From a candidate division Zixibacteria bacterium HGW-Zixibacteria-1 (GTDB lineage: Bacteria > Zixibacteria > MSB-5A5 > GN15 > PGXB01), in the NCBI GenBank assembly GCA_002838945.1, contig PGXB01000018.1:1-63858 (forward strand): a DNA stretch of 63,858 nucleotides, given 5' to 3'. Shown here piece after piece: positions 1 through 9,492 of this stretch. The position numbers were made by a program, and so were the translations under genes. The notes beneath the pieces are model-generated. The model did not search any database. It was not told the DNA's origin and worked only from the letters and a program-made list of their open reading frames with translations. Within the stretch, counting starts at the first letter, position 1. Each line of letters opens with the position of its first letter.

Positions 1-42
1 GGGCCGTGCATCATGGGTGATTGGACACTGTCCGGTTATTGA
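1..42 (+). CDS. Possible 3' end of an upstream gene (partial)
   Basis: Frame 1 stays open from the first base to a TGA at 40-42, and a strong intrinsic terminator begins 23 bases later. That is what the tail of a plus-strand gene would look like. Only 13 residues are visible, so no family can be named. Frame 2 is also open across this stretch and runs through the terminator, so the call rests only on the terminator position. Confidence 0.3.
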   Translation, partial: GPCIMGDWTLSGY

Positions 43-65
43 TGAAGAAACCGCCTGGTATTATG

Positions 66-98
66 GAAGCAAGGTCGAAAGACCTTGCTTCTTTTTTT
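66..98 (+). terminator. Intrinsic terminator, 11-bp stem with GAAA loop
   Basis: GAAGCAAGGTC (66-76) pairs perfectly with GACCTTGCTTC (81-91) across a GAAA tetraloop and is followed by seven T residues. It ends the transcript entering from the left edge. Confidence 0.9.
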
Positions 99-201
99 GC
101 CCTCAGTCGGCCGATCCAATAACCCATTGACAAAATGAACCTTTTTAATTTATTGATGTTTAATACTTGAAGAGAATGGCATATGCCGGAAGGCAAATGC
201 A

Positions 202-1293
202 TTGGAGATGAAGTTGAAGGATCCTGAACTGATATCGAAATCAATTTATTATCAACTGGCCGACTTATTCGAAATATCGGCGATCTATAATCATAACGAT
301 CGATTGATATTCCGTGCCCGGCCGTACGCCGACAGGGAAAGCGCCGTCGCCAAAATGCACAGCCGCCTTCACCCCTCCGGTTTTATCGCTGATGTCAACG
401 AGGATGCCGCCGGCCTTCTGATCGTTGTCAGAAGAGATGAATCTCTCAGGATACCATGGATCAACATCCTCCTTTTCCTGGGGACGCTGATAACAATGTT
501 CCTGGCACCGTTGATGTGGCGCCTGGACGTCGATGTCCTCCTCAATCCTAAAGCGATCCTTGAGTACCTTGGGCAGCCGGAAGCCTTCCGGGAAGGTATC
601 GAATTTACAATTGCCTTGATCACGATTCTGCTCTTTCATGAATTCGGACATTATCTGGCCGGAAAGCGGCGGGGGGTTTTTATGTCCCTGCCGTATTTTC
701 TCCCTGCACCCAATATTGCCGGAACATTCGGAGCCGTAATAAAATCCCGGTCTCCAATCACCAACCGCCGTGACCTGATTGAGGTCGGCGCCGCCGGACC
801 GCTGGCCGGATTCATTATTGCCGTAATCGTCATATCCATCGGGTTTGCCAATGCCCAGCTTCTTGAGATAACCACCGAAGGCTGGAGCCTTGGAGAATCG
901 ATGCTGATCAAATTATTGGGGTGGCTGATAATCGGCCCGCTTCCCGACGGCTATGCCATCAAGTTATCTCCGGTAATTATTGCGGGCTGGGTGGGGCTCC
1001 TGGTCACAATGCTCAACCTGTTGCCGCTCGGACAGTTAGATGGGGGACATATTGTTTACGGACTCTTTGGAAGGACGCAACATAGACTCAGCAGGCTCTT
1101 TTTCGCCATGATGGTGGCCCTGGGATTCTGGTGGCCGGGATGGTGGTTTTTCGGAGTTCTGGTGTTCTTATTCGGTATTAAACACCCGCCGACGGTGAAT
1201 GACTCGATGAAAGTACCCCGTTCGACCCGTCTTCTTGGATATATTGCGATTGTTATATTTGTGATCAGCTTTGTACCGGTGCCGTTCTCGTAA
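202..1293 (+). CDS. Site-2 protease family membrane metalloprotease (peptidase M50)
   Basis: Integral-membrane zinc protease of the M50 family, which cleaves substrates within or next to the membrane. The zinc-binding HEFGH lies at residues 146-150 in a hydrophobic helix. The second family motif, NLLPLGQLDGGH (about 272-283), supplies the aspartate ligand. Several further hydrophobic segments follow, and no PDZ domain is seen. The start chosen is TTG 202, about 9 bases after GGAAGG (187-192); ATG 208 is a close alternative. About 360 residues suits the plant EGY/bacterial YwhC-like branch. The last 29 bases overlap the 3' end of the convergent HD-GYP gene. The substrate is unknown. Confidence 0.85.
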   Translation: MEMKLKDPELISKSIYYQLADLFEISAIYNHNDRLIFRARPYADRESAVAKMHSRLHPSGFIADVNEDAAGLLIVVRRDESLRIPWINILLFLGTLITMFLAPLMWRLDVDVLLNPKAILEYLGQPEAFREGIEFTIALITILLFHEFGHYLAGKRRGVFMSLPYFLPAPNIAGTFGAVIKSRSPITNRRDLIEVGAAGPLAGFIIAVIVISIGFANAQLLEITTEGWSLGESMLIKLLGWLIIGPLPDGYAIKLSPVIIAGWVGLLVTMLNLLPLGQLDGGHIVYGLFGRTQHRLSRLFFAMMVALGFWWPGWWFFGVLVFLFGIKHPPTVNDSMKVPRSTRLLGYIAIVIFVISFVPVPFS

Positions 1294-2782
1294 TGAATGT
1301 ATCCTGATTGACTTTGCCGTCGGTCCCATATACGGTCAGGCAGTCAATCAAACCTTCGGAATAGGCCTCCAAAAATGCATCCACAATATCCGGGTCAAAT
1401 TGAAGACCCTTGAATTTGATCAATTCATCCAGTGCCTTCGGGGCATCAGCGCCCGGACGATAAGGCCGGTCGGACATGATGGCATCAAAGGTATCCACGA
1501 CCGCCAGCAGCCGTCCTTCGACGGGAATATTTTTTCCTTCGAGCCCCTGAGGGTACCCCTTTCCATCATACCGTTCATGATGGGTAAGGACGTACGGAAT
1601 GACCGGCTCAAGAAAGGGTATACCGCGCAAAATTCTGGCCCCCATCTCGGGATGTTTTTGCATCGTGGCCATTTCATCCGCTGTTAATCTGCCGGGTTTA
1701 TTGAGAATGGCATCGGGGACACCGATTTTCCCGATATCGTGCAGGATGCTTCCATAGCGCAGCTCCAGCATTTTTTCATTATTCCAGCCAAGCTTGCGGG
1801 CGATGACTTTGGCCACCCGGTAAACGCGTGAGGTATGTCCGGCGGTGTAGATGTCGCGGGCTTCAACCGCATTGGCCAGGGCCTTTATTGTCAGCAGGTA
1901 TGATTTGCGCAGGTTACGATCCATAAAATTACTTTCGACAGCCGAGGCCGCGGTCGATGTCAAGAGTGAAAGCATATGCTCCTGACCCGGAGTGATATAA
2001 TTGAAACTATTCAGGCACACGAGGTTGAGGTAACCGATATTCAACCCTTTGGAAACAAGGGGATATACCACAAATGATCGTTTGAATGTCTTTTCCTCTT
2101 TATCGATTTCATCATTGAAAGTTTGCGGTCTGTTCAGCCCAAGAGTCAGCGCGCCGTTCAGACCGTTTCCCCTCAGGAAATCATCAATTTGGGTATCGGC
2201 ATCGGTATATGACAGGCAGCGCAGCCGGTACTTGTTTGCCTTGCGGTCCAGCAGAATCAGGGAGGCCGCCGTTGCGGCCAGTGCCTGCACCGCCGAGTTT
2301 ACAATCTGGTCAAGAAGCTCATCCAGTCCGACCCCATGCGTAAAGGTCTCGCTTATCTTCATCAATTCGAGCTGACTCCGCAATTCGACGTTCTCACGTT
2401 TGACGCGCTGATGTTCCAGACCGCGTTTGATTGTCGATTTCAGATCTTCCAATTTGAACGGTTTTATCAGGTAATCATATCCACCCTTCTTGAGAACCGA
2501 TATGGCTGTCTTTACGGTCGGGTAGCCGGTCATCAGAATGACGACGGCATCCGGATGATTCTGAAGGGTCTTTTCAAGAATCTGAACGCCGGAATAATCT
2601 CCCATGACAAGATCGGTCAGAACCAGGTCAATACCTTTTTCAGAAATGAAGTTGATGGCTTTCTGGGGGTCGGTAAATTTGTGCACACGGAAGCTGTCAA
2701 ATTCGCTGAGAGCTTCCATTATAATATTGCAAACATACTTTTCGTCATCAATTACAACGATATTTTTGGTATCTTTATTCAT
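1265..2782 (-). CDS. Response regulator with REC, GAF-like and HD-GYP domains (c-di-GMP phosphodiesterase)
   Basis: Cytoplasmic two-component output protein predicted to hydrolyse cyclic di-GMP. Residues 1-120 are a receiver domain with acidic residues at D12-D13 and phospho-acceptor D57 in LVLTDLVM. A central GAF-like domain (about 150-290) follows a helical linker. The C-terminal half is HD-GYP: GHTSRV, the metal-binding HDIGKIG, HPEMGARIL, THHERYDGKGYP and DTFDAIMSDRPYR. All catalytic signature residues are present, so it should be active. No partner histidine kinase is adjacent. Its tail overlaps the convergent protease gene by 29 bases. Confidence 0.92.
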   Translation of the reverse strand: MNKDTKNIVVIDDEKYVCNIIMEALSEFDSFRVHKFTDPQKAINFISEKGIDLVLTDLVMGDYSGVQILEKTLQNHPDAVVILMTGYPTVKTAISVLKKGGYDYLIKPFKLEDLKSTIKRGLEHQRVKRENVELRSQLELMKISETFTHGVGLDELLDQIVNSAVQALAATAASLILLDRKANKYRLRCLSYTDADTQIDDFLRGNGLNGALTLGLNRPQTFNDEIDKEEKTFKRSFVVYPLVSKGLNIGYLNLVCLNSFNYITPGQEHMLSLLTSTAASAVESNFMDRNLRKSYLLTIKALANAVEARDIYTAGHTSRVYRVAKVIARKLGWNNEKMLELRYGSILHDIGKIGVPDAILNKPGRLTADEMATMQKHPEMGARILRGIPFLEPVIPYVLTHHERYDGKGYPQGLEGKNIPVEGRLLAVVDTFDAIMSDRPYRPGADAPKALDELIKFKGLQFDPDIVDAFLEAYSEGLIDCLTVYGTDGKVNQDTFITRTAPVQS

Positions 2783-2911
2783 CCCCGACGTTCCTTAAAA
2801 TTAAGGCAAATATCCCGTAGCAACATATATCTCCATATCGGAATAAATTCCGGGGCCGGACATAGTGATTCTACCAAATGTATTAAAATTGTTCTTTATG
2901 TGGGAGAAAAC

Positions 2912-3781
2912 CTACTGTTGACGATATTGCTCGCCGGCATGGTAGGAAGAACGCACCAGCGGCCCCGAAAAAACCGATTTTATGCCTGTTTCGCGGGCCT
3001 TTGAGGCCAGGGCTTCAAATTCGGACGGATGATAGTACCTTATAACGGGGTGATGTTTTTTTGACGGAGACAGATATTGACCGATCGTAAGAAAGGCGAC
3101 TCCGGCTGTATGAAGGTCGGCAAACACCTCTAGAAGTTCCGCCTCCGTTTCACCCAAGCCGACCATAAGACCCGATTTGACCGCCGCCCGAGCATCATCA
3201 GCGGCATATCTTAAAACTTCGAGCGACCTTCTATAAACGGCTCCCGGGCGGACAGTCCGGTAGAGCCGGGGAACGGTTTCGACATTATGATTGAAAATGT
3301 CCGGGCCGGCATCAAGGACAATGCCGACCTGATCGAAAATTCCCTTGAAATCAGGCGTAAGGACTTCAATGGAGATATCTCGTTTCAACTCGCGTATGGC
3401 CCTGATAACTTTCGCAAATTGACCGGCGCCCCCATCGGGGAGATCATCCCTGGTGACTGAAGTAATAACGGCATGACTGATACCCAGAATCTCCACGGTT
3501 CGGGCTACGCGCGCCGGTTCTTCGTCCTCGATCGGCGCCGCCTGCCCCGGAGTGACATTACAAAAGGAGCAGTTACGCGTGCAGTTTGGCCCCATTATCA
3601 AAAATGTGGCGGTCCCCGAAGAAAAACATTCGCCGCGATTGGGACAATTGGCCTCCTGACAGACAGTATGAAGATTATGCTCTTTCAGAAGCGATTGTAC
3701 TTCGAGATATTTATGGTTACCGCAGGCCCTGACTTTGAGCCAGGGGGGCTTGCCGTTTGATTCTTTTGAATTCGTTTCCAT
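2912..3781 (-). CDS. lipA: Lipoyl synthase LipA
   Basis: Radical SAM enzyme that inserts two sulfur atoms into protein-bound octanoyl groups to make lipoyl cofactors. At 289 residues it has normal family length. The family-specific auxiliary cluster cysteines are C41, C46 and C52 (CQEANCPNRGEC). The radical SAM cluster is C67, C71 and C74 (CTRNCSFC). VITSVTRDDLPDGGAGQFA and the C-terminal GPLVRSSYHAGE (RSSY supplies the serine ligand of the auxiliary cluster) are characteristic. It starts at ATG 3781. No lipB or lipoyl-dependent complex gene is next to it. Confidence 0.95.
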   Translation of the reverse strand: METNSKESNGKPPWLKVRACGNHKYLEVQSLLKEHNLHTVCQEANCPNRGECFSSGTATFLIMGPNCTRNCSFCNVTPGQAAPIEDEEPARVARTVEILGISHAVITSVTRDDLPDGGAGQFAKVIRAIRELKRDISIEVLTPDFKGIFDQVGIVLDAGPDIFNHNVETVPRLYRTVRPGAVYRRSLEVLRYAADDARAAVKSGLMVGLGETEAELLEVFADLHTAGVAFLTIGQYLSPSKKHHPVIRYYHPSEFEALASKARETGIKSVFSGPLVRSSYHAGEQYRQQ

Positions 3782-3920
3782 GGCCTAAATGTTTAATTTT
3801 TATACACCCTTTCAGTTCCACTCGCAAAACCGCGGCATTACTTAATCCGCCGTCTTAAGTTAATGAAAATACGCACGATATCAAGAGTAGTATAATTTTT
3901 TCTGCAAAAAGGAGTTCTCT

Positions 3921-6025
3921 ATGGCTCGAAAGGCTGTGTTATTCCTGTTTGCCTTCTTTATTTTGTGCTGGTCGGCGAACGGGCTTGATTTTAAGAATGG
4001 CGCGCATATAGATTTCCTGTCCGAGACAATCCCCGAAAGCTATTTTACCGCTCCCAATTTTGCCACCTCCGAATTATGCACAGTCAGACACGACGTTGAT
4101 GGAGACTTGATGAAGGTAACTCACTGGCTGCTGGGGGACGAGCTCTACAAATCATTTCAGAATCCCGGACTGTCCTGTGATGGGCCATATCCCTTTACGG
4201 TCGAGGAAGTGTATATGGTGCTGTGGTTCGACAGGTTGTGTACCCTCTATGTTTCGGTTGATGTCGAAACGGCGAATCTGACCAATCCGAGTTGCCCCTT
4301 TCCGGGGAACCTGCTGTCGATTTCATCGACGTACATGATGGTCGTTCCGGGCTCGGGATTGTATCAACTGGGACTTCCGCTTGATTCTCCGGCGGTTGTC
4401 AATGAGCCGTATTTCGCCGGCTTCTATTTTGCAGATTATGTCGACACTCTATCGGGAGCATCGCCGGTAACCGATGTTGTCCCGAGACCCTGCGTATCCT
4501 ATAATATCTGGGATACCGAAATAGGATTCGTGGATTTATACAATACCGGCTTTCCCTCTTTCCCGCGATTCCCCGGCCGGCTCCTGCTTTATTCGACAGG
4601 AACACCGGGTGGTCAGGGAGATGTGGAACCGGAGCCATCGGTGACAATTCTTAAGCCTTACTATAACGAAATCGTCGTGGATGATATTACATATGGGCCG
4701 CCGAAGCATCGGGAAGCGGTATCATTGATTATATGAAGTTCGAATATCGCCCCCAAGCCGGCTCATGGATTGAAATCGGCCGTGACGATGACGGCAGTTC
4801 CGCTATCCGAAATGGAATCGATCCGGCTGTGCCCGGCGACGGCTTCAGCAGATCATGGGATTATTCCGGTTTGTCGGAAGGAATATACTGGCTAAGGGCC
4901 ACTGTCTATGATACGCTGGGAAGATTCGATGCCGATTCGGTCCTTGTTACAATAGATCCCACTCCGCCGATGCCGGCCCTGGTCAATCCGTTGCCGACCG
5001 ACACCGTCTGCCTTCCAATGATTCTCGAAATTACTACCCCCGATGAAAATGTCAGCCTGGTCAAATTCGAGAAAAAGACGGCAAAAATGACTTATGAAAT
5101 GCCGGTTGCGACGCTTAATCAAACTCCCTTCGGACCTCATTATTGCGGCCCCGTGGCCGGGGCGATTGCCGTAAAATACTGGTTCGACCAGGGCAATATC
5201 TACTGCATGCGCGAAGGCTCTAAATATCTGACCATTGATACCGTCGCCGCGCGGCTGGCCGACAACATGCTCACCGATGAAAATAATGGGACGTCCGATG
5301 ATATGTTCTATTATGGTCTTCAGCAGTACATCGTAACGCACGGCAATGAGCTTCGGCTCAATGCTTACCGTGATCCCGAATATCTTGATTATAGAATTCT
5401 TTTTCAGGAAAGAGAACTGGTGCTTATTCTCGGGCTATCGGGAGATCCCGGCGTTTATCTGGTCGCGGCCGGTGTCTCCGGTCTGGTCGATAATCAGGGG
5501 CGCTATTCAATCAGGGCATCCGATCCCCTTACGGGCGGCATAGTGGATACGTACTTGCGCGATATCGCCGGCAGCGCCGAAATATATTACAATGGAAGCT
5601 GGCATCATCTTGATATAATCATTACCGTCAACGGCTACAATCATACAGTCACCCGTGAATATATAGGCGCCGACAACTCATCCGCCGGCGGCTGGACCTT
5701 CGCCTGGAATTCCATCGACCTGCTTGAGGACTCCCTGTATTTTATTACCGCGACAGTCTCGGACGTTACCGGTCGAACCGCCATGAAAACATCGATGTCC
5801 CTTTATGGATGCGGTTTTTCATATGAGCCGGGCGATTACGACAATGACGGTTTAGCCAATATTGCGGACGCCTTGTTCTTGATTGATTACATTTATAAGG
5901 ACGGTGAGGCGCCGGTCGGGGGCGCGGGACGGGCCGATGCCAACTGTGACGGCAATATCGATTTGAATGATGTCATCTATGTCATAAAGTATGTCATGGC
6001 ACAGGGAGCCGCCCCCTGTTATTAA
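3921..6025 (+). pseudogene. Secreted C39-like peptidase/dockerin protein, interrupted by a frameshift near 4695
   Basis: Two open frames, 3921-4736 and 4733-6025, are best read as one gene of about 700 codons. Frame one is coherent up to about 4694 (VTILKPYYNEIVVDDITY). From about 4697 the other frame reads AAEASGSGIIDYMKFEYR, upstream of its nominal ATG at 4733, so one base seems to be missing in the G run at 4695-4697. The N terminus is a signal peptide (AVLFLFAFFILCWSANG). The second part has Ig-like segments, then a Peptidase_C39_2-like region with Q130 and C138 (TPFGPHYCGPVAG, counted from 4733) and D264. The usual catalytic His position appears to be V241. A dockerin-like repeat pair ends the protein (about 5830-6020). 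The frameshift may be real or a sequencing error. Confidence 0.7.
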
Positions 6026-6050
6026 AATTTATTCGGAATAAATTATAAGG

Positions 6051-6075
6051 GGAGCCGCCGAAGCGGCTCCTTTTT
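6051..6075 (+). terminator. Intrinsic terminator after the C39-like gene
   Basis: GGAGCCGC (6051-6058), loop CGAA, GCGGCTCC (6063-6070), then TTTTT. It separates the plus-strand gene from the convergent capsid cluster, whose last stop codon is at 6074-6076. Confidence 0.88.
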
Positions 6076-6412
6076 ATTTACGCGAGAGTGCGGCCGAAAC
6101 GGCTCGGCCGGCCACTTCGGTATCAATGCCGCATACTTCAATGACCTTGTCGACGGCCTCATCAAAATAGACGACCCATTCTTTATCGGGATACTTCCTG
6201 ACCAGATCGTCCGTTATCTCATCGGCGATGCAGGAAATATAGCGGGCATAGCGCCTTCGCTTTTCCACCACCAGAAAGGGAACCAGATATTTGCGGGTCA
6301 GCCAGACGACCAACGCCATGAATACAGCCCCGATGCCACCCGCGATGCCCAATATGTTGTTCAACATAAAATCAATAAATGAAACAAGAATGAATGTGAT
6401 CAGCGGAAACAT
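6074..6412 (-). CDS. Small membrane protein, last gene of the capsid cluster
   Basis: A 112-residue protein with two hydrophobic stretches near the N terminus (about residues 2-15 and 20-38) followed by a basic turn (RKY, EKRRRYAR) and a soluble acidic helical tail of about 60 residues. It starts at ATG 6412 after a strong AAAGGAGG. The position at the end of a virion operon and the two membrane segments would fit a holin-like protein, but the long soluble tail is not typical and no endolysin gene lies beside it. It could instead anchor or organise particles at the membrane. I do not recognise the family. Confidence 0.75.
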   Translation of the reverse strand: MFPLITFILVSFIDFMLNNILGIAGGIGAVFMALVVWLTRKYLVPFLVVEKRRRYARYISCIADEITDDLVRKYPDKEWVVYFDEAVDKVIEVCGIDTEVAGRAVSAALSRK

Positions 6413-6430
6413 AATACCTCCTTTTGTTAA

Positions 6431-7873
6431 TTACCAAGTCATCAGCCAGCCTGGCTGATTGGGTACGGTTACTCTCTCCCGAAATATTGTCCCGTCGGTA
6501 CGAGACACGGTTATCTCGTAGCGGGTGGTATCAGGATCCAGCATATTATTGGGGATCAGGTCCAGATAGAAATAACCATTTTCATTCGAAGTGGTCTTTA
6601 CTTTAAATGGCGAAATCAGACCTGCCCCGGCCCTGGTCACGCCGGCGGGAAGCCAGGCGGTTATTTCGGCGCCCGCCTGAGGATTGCCGCTGATACCATA
6701 TATAAAACCATACAGGCGGCACAAGGATGGCATCGACGGCTCACCGGGATCAAACCGGTATCCGTAAACCGTATCAGTGCCCGGCCCCGAAATAACAAGT
6801 GTATCGAAATTGTCGAATATATAACCGGGAGAAAAACAGACCGCCAGCAGGCTGTCGGCGTCCAGATTGAATCCGGCATAACCGTCATTGCCTGATTTTC
6901 CAAGAGCTATCAAGGCCGATTGCTCCAAATTGCGTATGGCAATATTGACTCCGGGAATCACCTGATTTATTATGCTGTCTAAAATAATAACATCATAAGA
7001 GTACAGTCCGCTGCTAATACCTATCTGGCCCCGATAAGCCAGCGAGTCCTCGAGGACTCGATTGGCCACGGTATCCGCCGCCGTCCCCCCTATTTCGACG
7101 GCGTGGACTCTCGGATAGGAATCCTCCCGAACACTCATGGAATCAATCAAAACAGTATAATAGGTGCCTTGGAATTTTGAGGCGGTCAGCGCCGCATCGT
7201 GTATTTTATTGGCATCAATAGCCGCAATACCTATTTCCGTGGCATCCAGAGTTCCGATGACATTATCCAGATCGACGGCGGCATATCCGCCGGATGAAAC
7301 CGCCAGTTTTCTTCCGGCCGTAACAGGCTGCAGCACCCATTGCGACTGGCTTTCGAGACTGTCGATTATTTTCGAGAGAGAATCCAGAACATTGTTAACG
7401 CTGTCCACCACCCGGCGCGCCCAGGCAGCCGAATCAAGGCTGTATTCCAAAGGAGAATTTACTACCTGGAAAAAACCGCCGGTTGATGTTATCAGATCGG
7501 CATCGCTGTTATCATCGATCATCAAAATATATGAATAAAGCCCGTTGACCGGATTGGCCCCATCCAGCACCGAAACCCTCTCGACAAATACGTATGATTT
7601 CCCGCCATCAAAATCCTCCCAGTCACAACTTTTTATCCGGGTATCATTGTACGCCATAGAGTCGCGATAGGATATTGCTCCACCGGGATAAAAAATGGCC
7701 AGATATACGGAATCTCCCGACATCAGGTCAACCGGATTCCCTAGAGAATCGAGCGGTGCAAAAGGTATCGCCAGCGTGTCCCGATATGGCCCGTTGCTGA
7801 CAAGACCGTAGCTCCATGCCGTGCAAAATGAAACAATTGATAAAGCCAGACTCAACAAAATCGCTTTTCGCAT
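6431..7873 (-). CDS. Exported fibre-like protein of the capsid cluster
   Basis: A 480-residue protein starting at ATG 7873 behind GGAGGGGGG. The N terminus (MRKAILLSLALSIVSFCTAW) is a Sec signal peptide, which is unusual for a virion gene. An N-terminal beta domain is followed by a short helical stretch (RVVDSVNNVLDSLSKIIDSL, about 155-174) that could trimerise. Then come SSGGYAAVDLDNV and LDATEIGIAAIDANKIHD, which resemble tail-fibre or baseplate segments. The C terminus is a carboxypeptidase-regulatory-like beta domain (LYGFIYGISGNPQAGAEITA) ending in a short beta tail. The likely role is receptor binding or the outer surface of the particle, by position and composition only. Confidence 0.72.
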   Translation of the reverse strand: MRKAILLSLALSIVSFCTAWSYGLVSNGPYRDTLAIPFAPLDSLGNPVDLMSGDSVYLAIFYPGGAISYRDSMAYNDTRIKSCDWEDFDGGKSYVFVERVSVLDGANPVNGLYSYILMIDDNSDADLITSTGGFFQVVNSPLEYSLDSAAWARRVVDSVNNVLDSLSKIIDSLESQSQWVLQPVTAGRKLAVSSGGYAAVDLDNVIGTLDATEIGIAAIDANKIHDAALTASKFQGTYYTVLIDSMSVREDSYPRVHAVEIGGTAADTVANRVLEDSLAYRGQIGISSGLYSYDVIILDSIINQVIPGVNIAIRNLEQSALIALGKSGNDGYAGFNLDADSLLAVCFSPGYIFDNFDTLVISGPGTDTVYGYRFDPGEPSMPSLCRLYGFIYGISGNPQAGAEITAWLPAGVTRAGAGLISPFKVKTTSNENGYFYLDLIPNNMLDPDTTRYEITVSRTDGTIFRERVTVPNQPGWLMTW

Positions 7874-7891
7874 ATTTTCCCCCCTCCGGTA

Positions 7892-9208
7892 TTAGTAAAG
7901 TGATATGTCCATATATTTATCTTCACGGCCGGATACCTCGCTGCCGCCAAGTATTTTCCGCCTTCGGGCCGGCATTTGAGAACCACCGGATTCGACCGTA
8001 TACTCGATATAGGTGCTGAATCCGTCATTTTTGCTGAAATATCCGGACAGACTGTCGGGTACATTCCAGCCGGTCAAGTCGAAATATTTTACATCGCCCC
8101 AACCGGTCGCATCGGCATGTACTCGAAGTTTGTTGTTAGTGGAATTATAGCCCTGGAATGAAGCAATATATGTTATTCCCGGATTCAGGTGCCCGGCCAT
8201 GGGACACTCTTCCCAGTGGGCCGAAGTATCGGTTATATCAACGGTGGCAGAAGAGGCATGATATGTCGAGCTGCCAAGATCAGTACCCTTTGTATATGAA
8301 TGGACCTTGATCTGCAATACTCCCTCAATATCACCGTTTACATCGCAATAAACATATCCGCCGGTAATTTCACCCTCCCCGGTTTCCGCCTGACCGACAT
8401 TCCATAGCACATTATGTCGATAGTTGACAATGGTCAGCCCCCAGGCCCCGACGGAGGTCTTGCCGAATGTCGGATCGACGACGATCGGATATGCGGCATT
8501 TTCAAGAAAACTTTCCGGGATATCAATCGTCATAAGGCCGGCCAGCGTGTCAATATTCATCCAACACCGGGCCGAGTCGCCCCGGCTGTCATAAATAAGC
8601 GGCCGTTTAATATGAAAGGCCTTACCGGTGGCATAGCTCTCATAGAGAGTATCGCACCCGTTTATGTATCTCCGGTTGTGGCGCCGATTGGAGTGATATA
8701 CCGCATAAGAACCTTGTGCCCAGTCCGGGCCGGTGACCGAGAAATAATCATCAAAAAAAGCCGAATCCTGATAGTAAAACGTCAGGTTTTTCGAGTCTAT
8801 TTCAAATTTCAGGACATTCGATTTCGGGACAGTGTCAAACCGCATTTCCCATTCCAGACTGCCGTCATCAAGCAAATACAGGCTAATGGCCAGATCGCTG
8901 TCGGCAATGCAATCAATTTGGGGATTATTATTTATTGTTTTCATCGAAGCCACGGCGACTGATCCAAAACCTGTCGGGATCAGATCAACAATAAAGCAGC
9001 ACTCTTTACCCCAGGCATTAATCCCCAGGGTCGGCTGAAAGTTTTCGGCCAGCGAATCGCCGACAACAAAAGTTAAAGAACGGTCTTTGCGATTAGTCAT
9101 ATGACTTCCCCGATCAACGTCATAAACAGCATACATGGAATTTCCACTGCTGCCTGCACTTGCCCCGGTGACAAGACCGACAAATAATATCAACAGCGCT
9201 TCAAGCAT
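7892..9208 (-). CDS. Exported beta-rich protein of the capsid cluster
   Basis: I place the start at ATG 9208 (438 residues) because GGGAGGG lies a few bases upstream and the protein then begins with a signal peptide (MLEALLILFVGLVTGASA). A longer frame to 9313 adds a basic, non-export N terminus. The body is beta-rich. ENAAYPIVVDPTFG (about residues 247-260) resembles a motif common in phage structural and RHS-like surface proteins. It lies 25 bases after the preceding gene and 18 before the next. Together with 6431-7873 it forms a pair of exported proteins inside a capsid operon. No enzyme motif is seen. Confidence 0.72.
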   Translation of the reverse strand: MLEALLILFVGLVTGASAGSSGNSMYAVYDVDRGSHMTNRKDRSLTFVVGDSLAENFQPTLGINAWGKECCFIVDLIPTGFGSVAVASMKTINNNPQIDCIADSDLAISLYLLDDGSLEWEMRFDTVPKSNVLKFEIDSKNLTFYYQDSAFFDDYFSVTGPDWAQGSYAVYHSNRRHNRRYINGCDTLYESYATGKAFHIKRPLIYDSRGDSARCWMNIDTLAGLMTIDIPESFLENAAYPIVVDPTFGKTSVGAWGLTIVNYRHNVLWNVGQAETGEGEITGGYVYCDVNGDIEGVLQIKVHSYTKGTDLGSSTYHASSATVDITDTSAHWEECPMAGHLNPGITYIASFQGYNSTNNKLRVHADATGWGDVKYFDLTGWNVPDSLSGYFSKNDGFSTYIEYTVESGGSQMPARRRKILGGSEVSGREDKYMDISLY

Positions 9209-9233
9209 AGTACCCTCCCGGACTTGGTATGAA

Positions 9234-9488
9234 TTATGACTCTTTTTTGGTTCTCTTCTGTTTTTTCTTTGCCGGCTTCGAGCCGCCGGGCAGTGTTTCC
9301 CGGCGAAGTTCATCGATCATATCCCAGAATTTTTTCTCCGCCTTTCCCGTAACCGATAGTTTGTTTTTCATGTCAATCACCTTTAAAAGATCTCCGATTT
9401 TAACGGATTCGTAATTCAATCCCTTATGTATCTTCTGTTTCAAATCCTCGAGCATCTCAAGGTCGGTAAGATTCTTCTCTTCTTCCAT
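9234..9488 (-). CDS. Small lysine-rich helical protein
   Basis: An 84-residue protein, mostly helical (NLTDLEMLEDLKQKIHKG and KKFWDMIDELRRE), ending in a strongly basic tail (KPAKKKQKRTKKES) that could bind nucleic acid. The start at ATG 9488 lies 4 bases after the stop of the 9493-9879 gene, and the ribosome site is weak, so translation is probably coupled. Size and basic tail are compatible with a DNA-binding packaging factor such as a small terminase, but no helix-turn-helix is evident. Function unknown. Confidence 0.7.
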   Translation of the reverse strand: MEEEKNLTDLEMLEDLKQKIHKGLNYESVKIGDLLKVIDMKNKLSVTGKAEKKFWDMIDELRRETLPGGSKPAKKKQKRTKKES

Positions 9489-9492
9489 GAGA

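Noticed and set aside
2336-3004. 222-codon plus-strand frame spanning the gap between the HD-GYP gene and lipA
   Set aside because: Mostly opposite the REC domain and lipA C terminus; composition not protein-like.
9208-9313. N-terminal extension of the 7892-9208 protein to ATG 9313
   Set aside because: It adds 35 basic residues before a clear signal peptide, has no ribosome site and overlaps the preceding gene; GGGAGGG marks ATG 9208.
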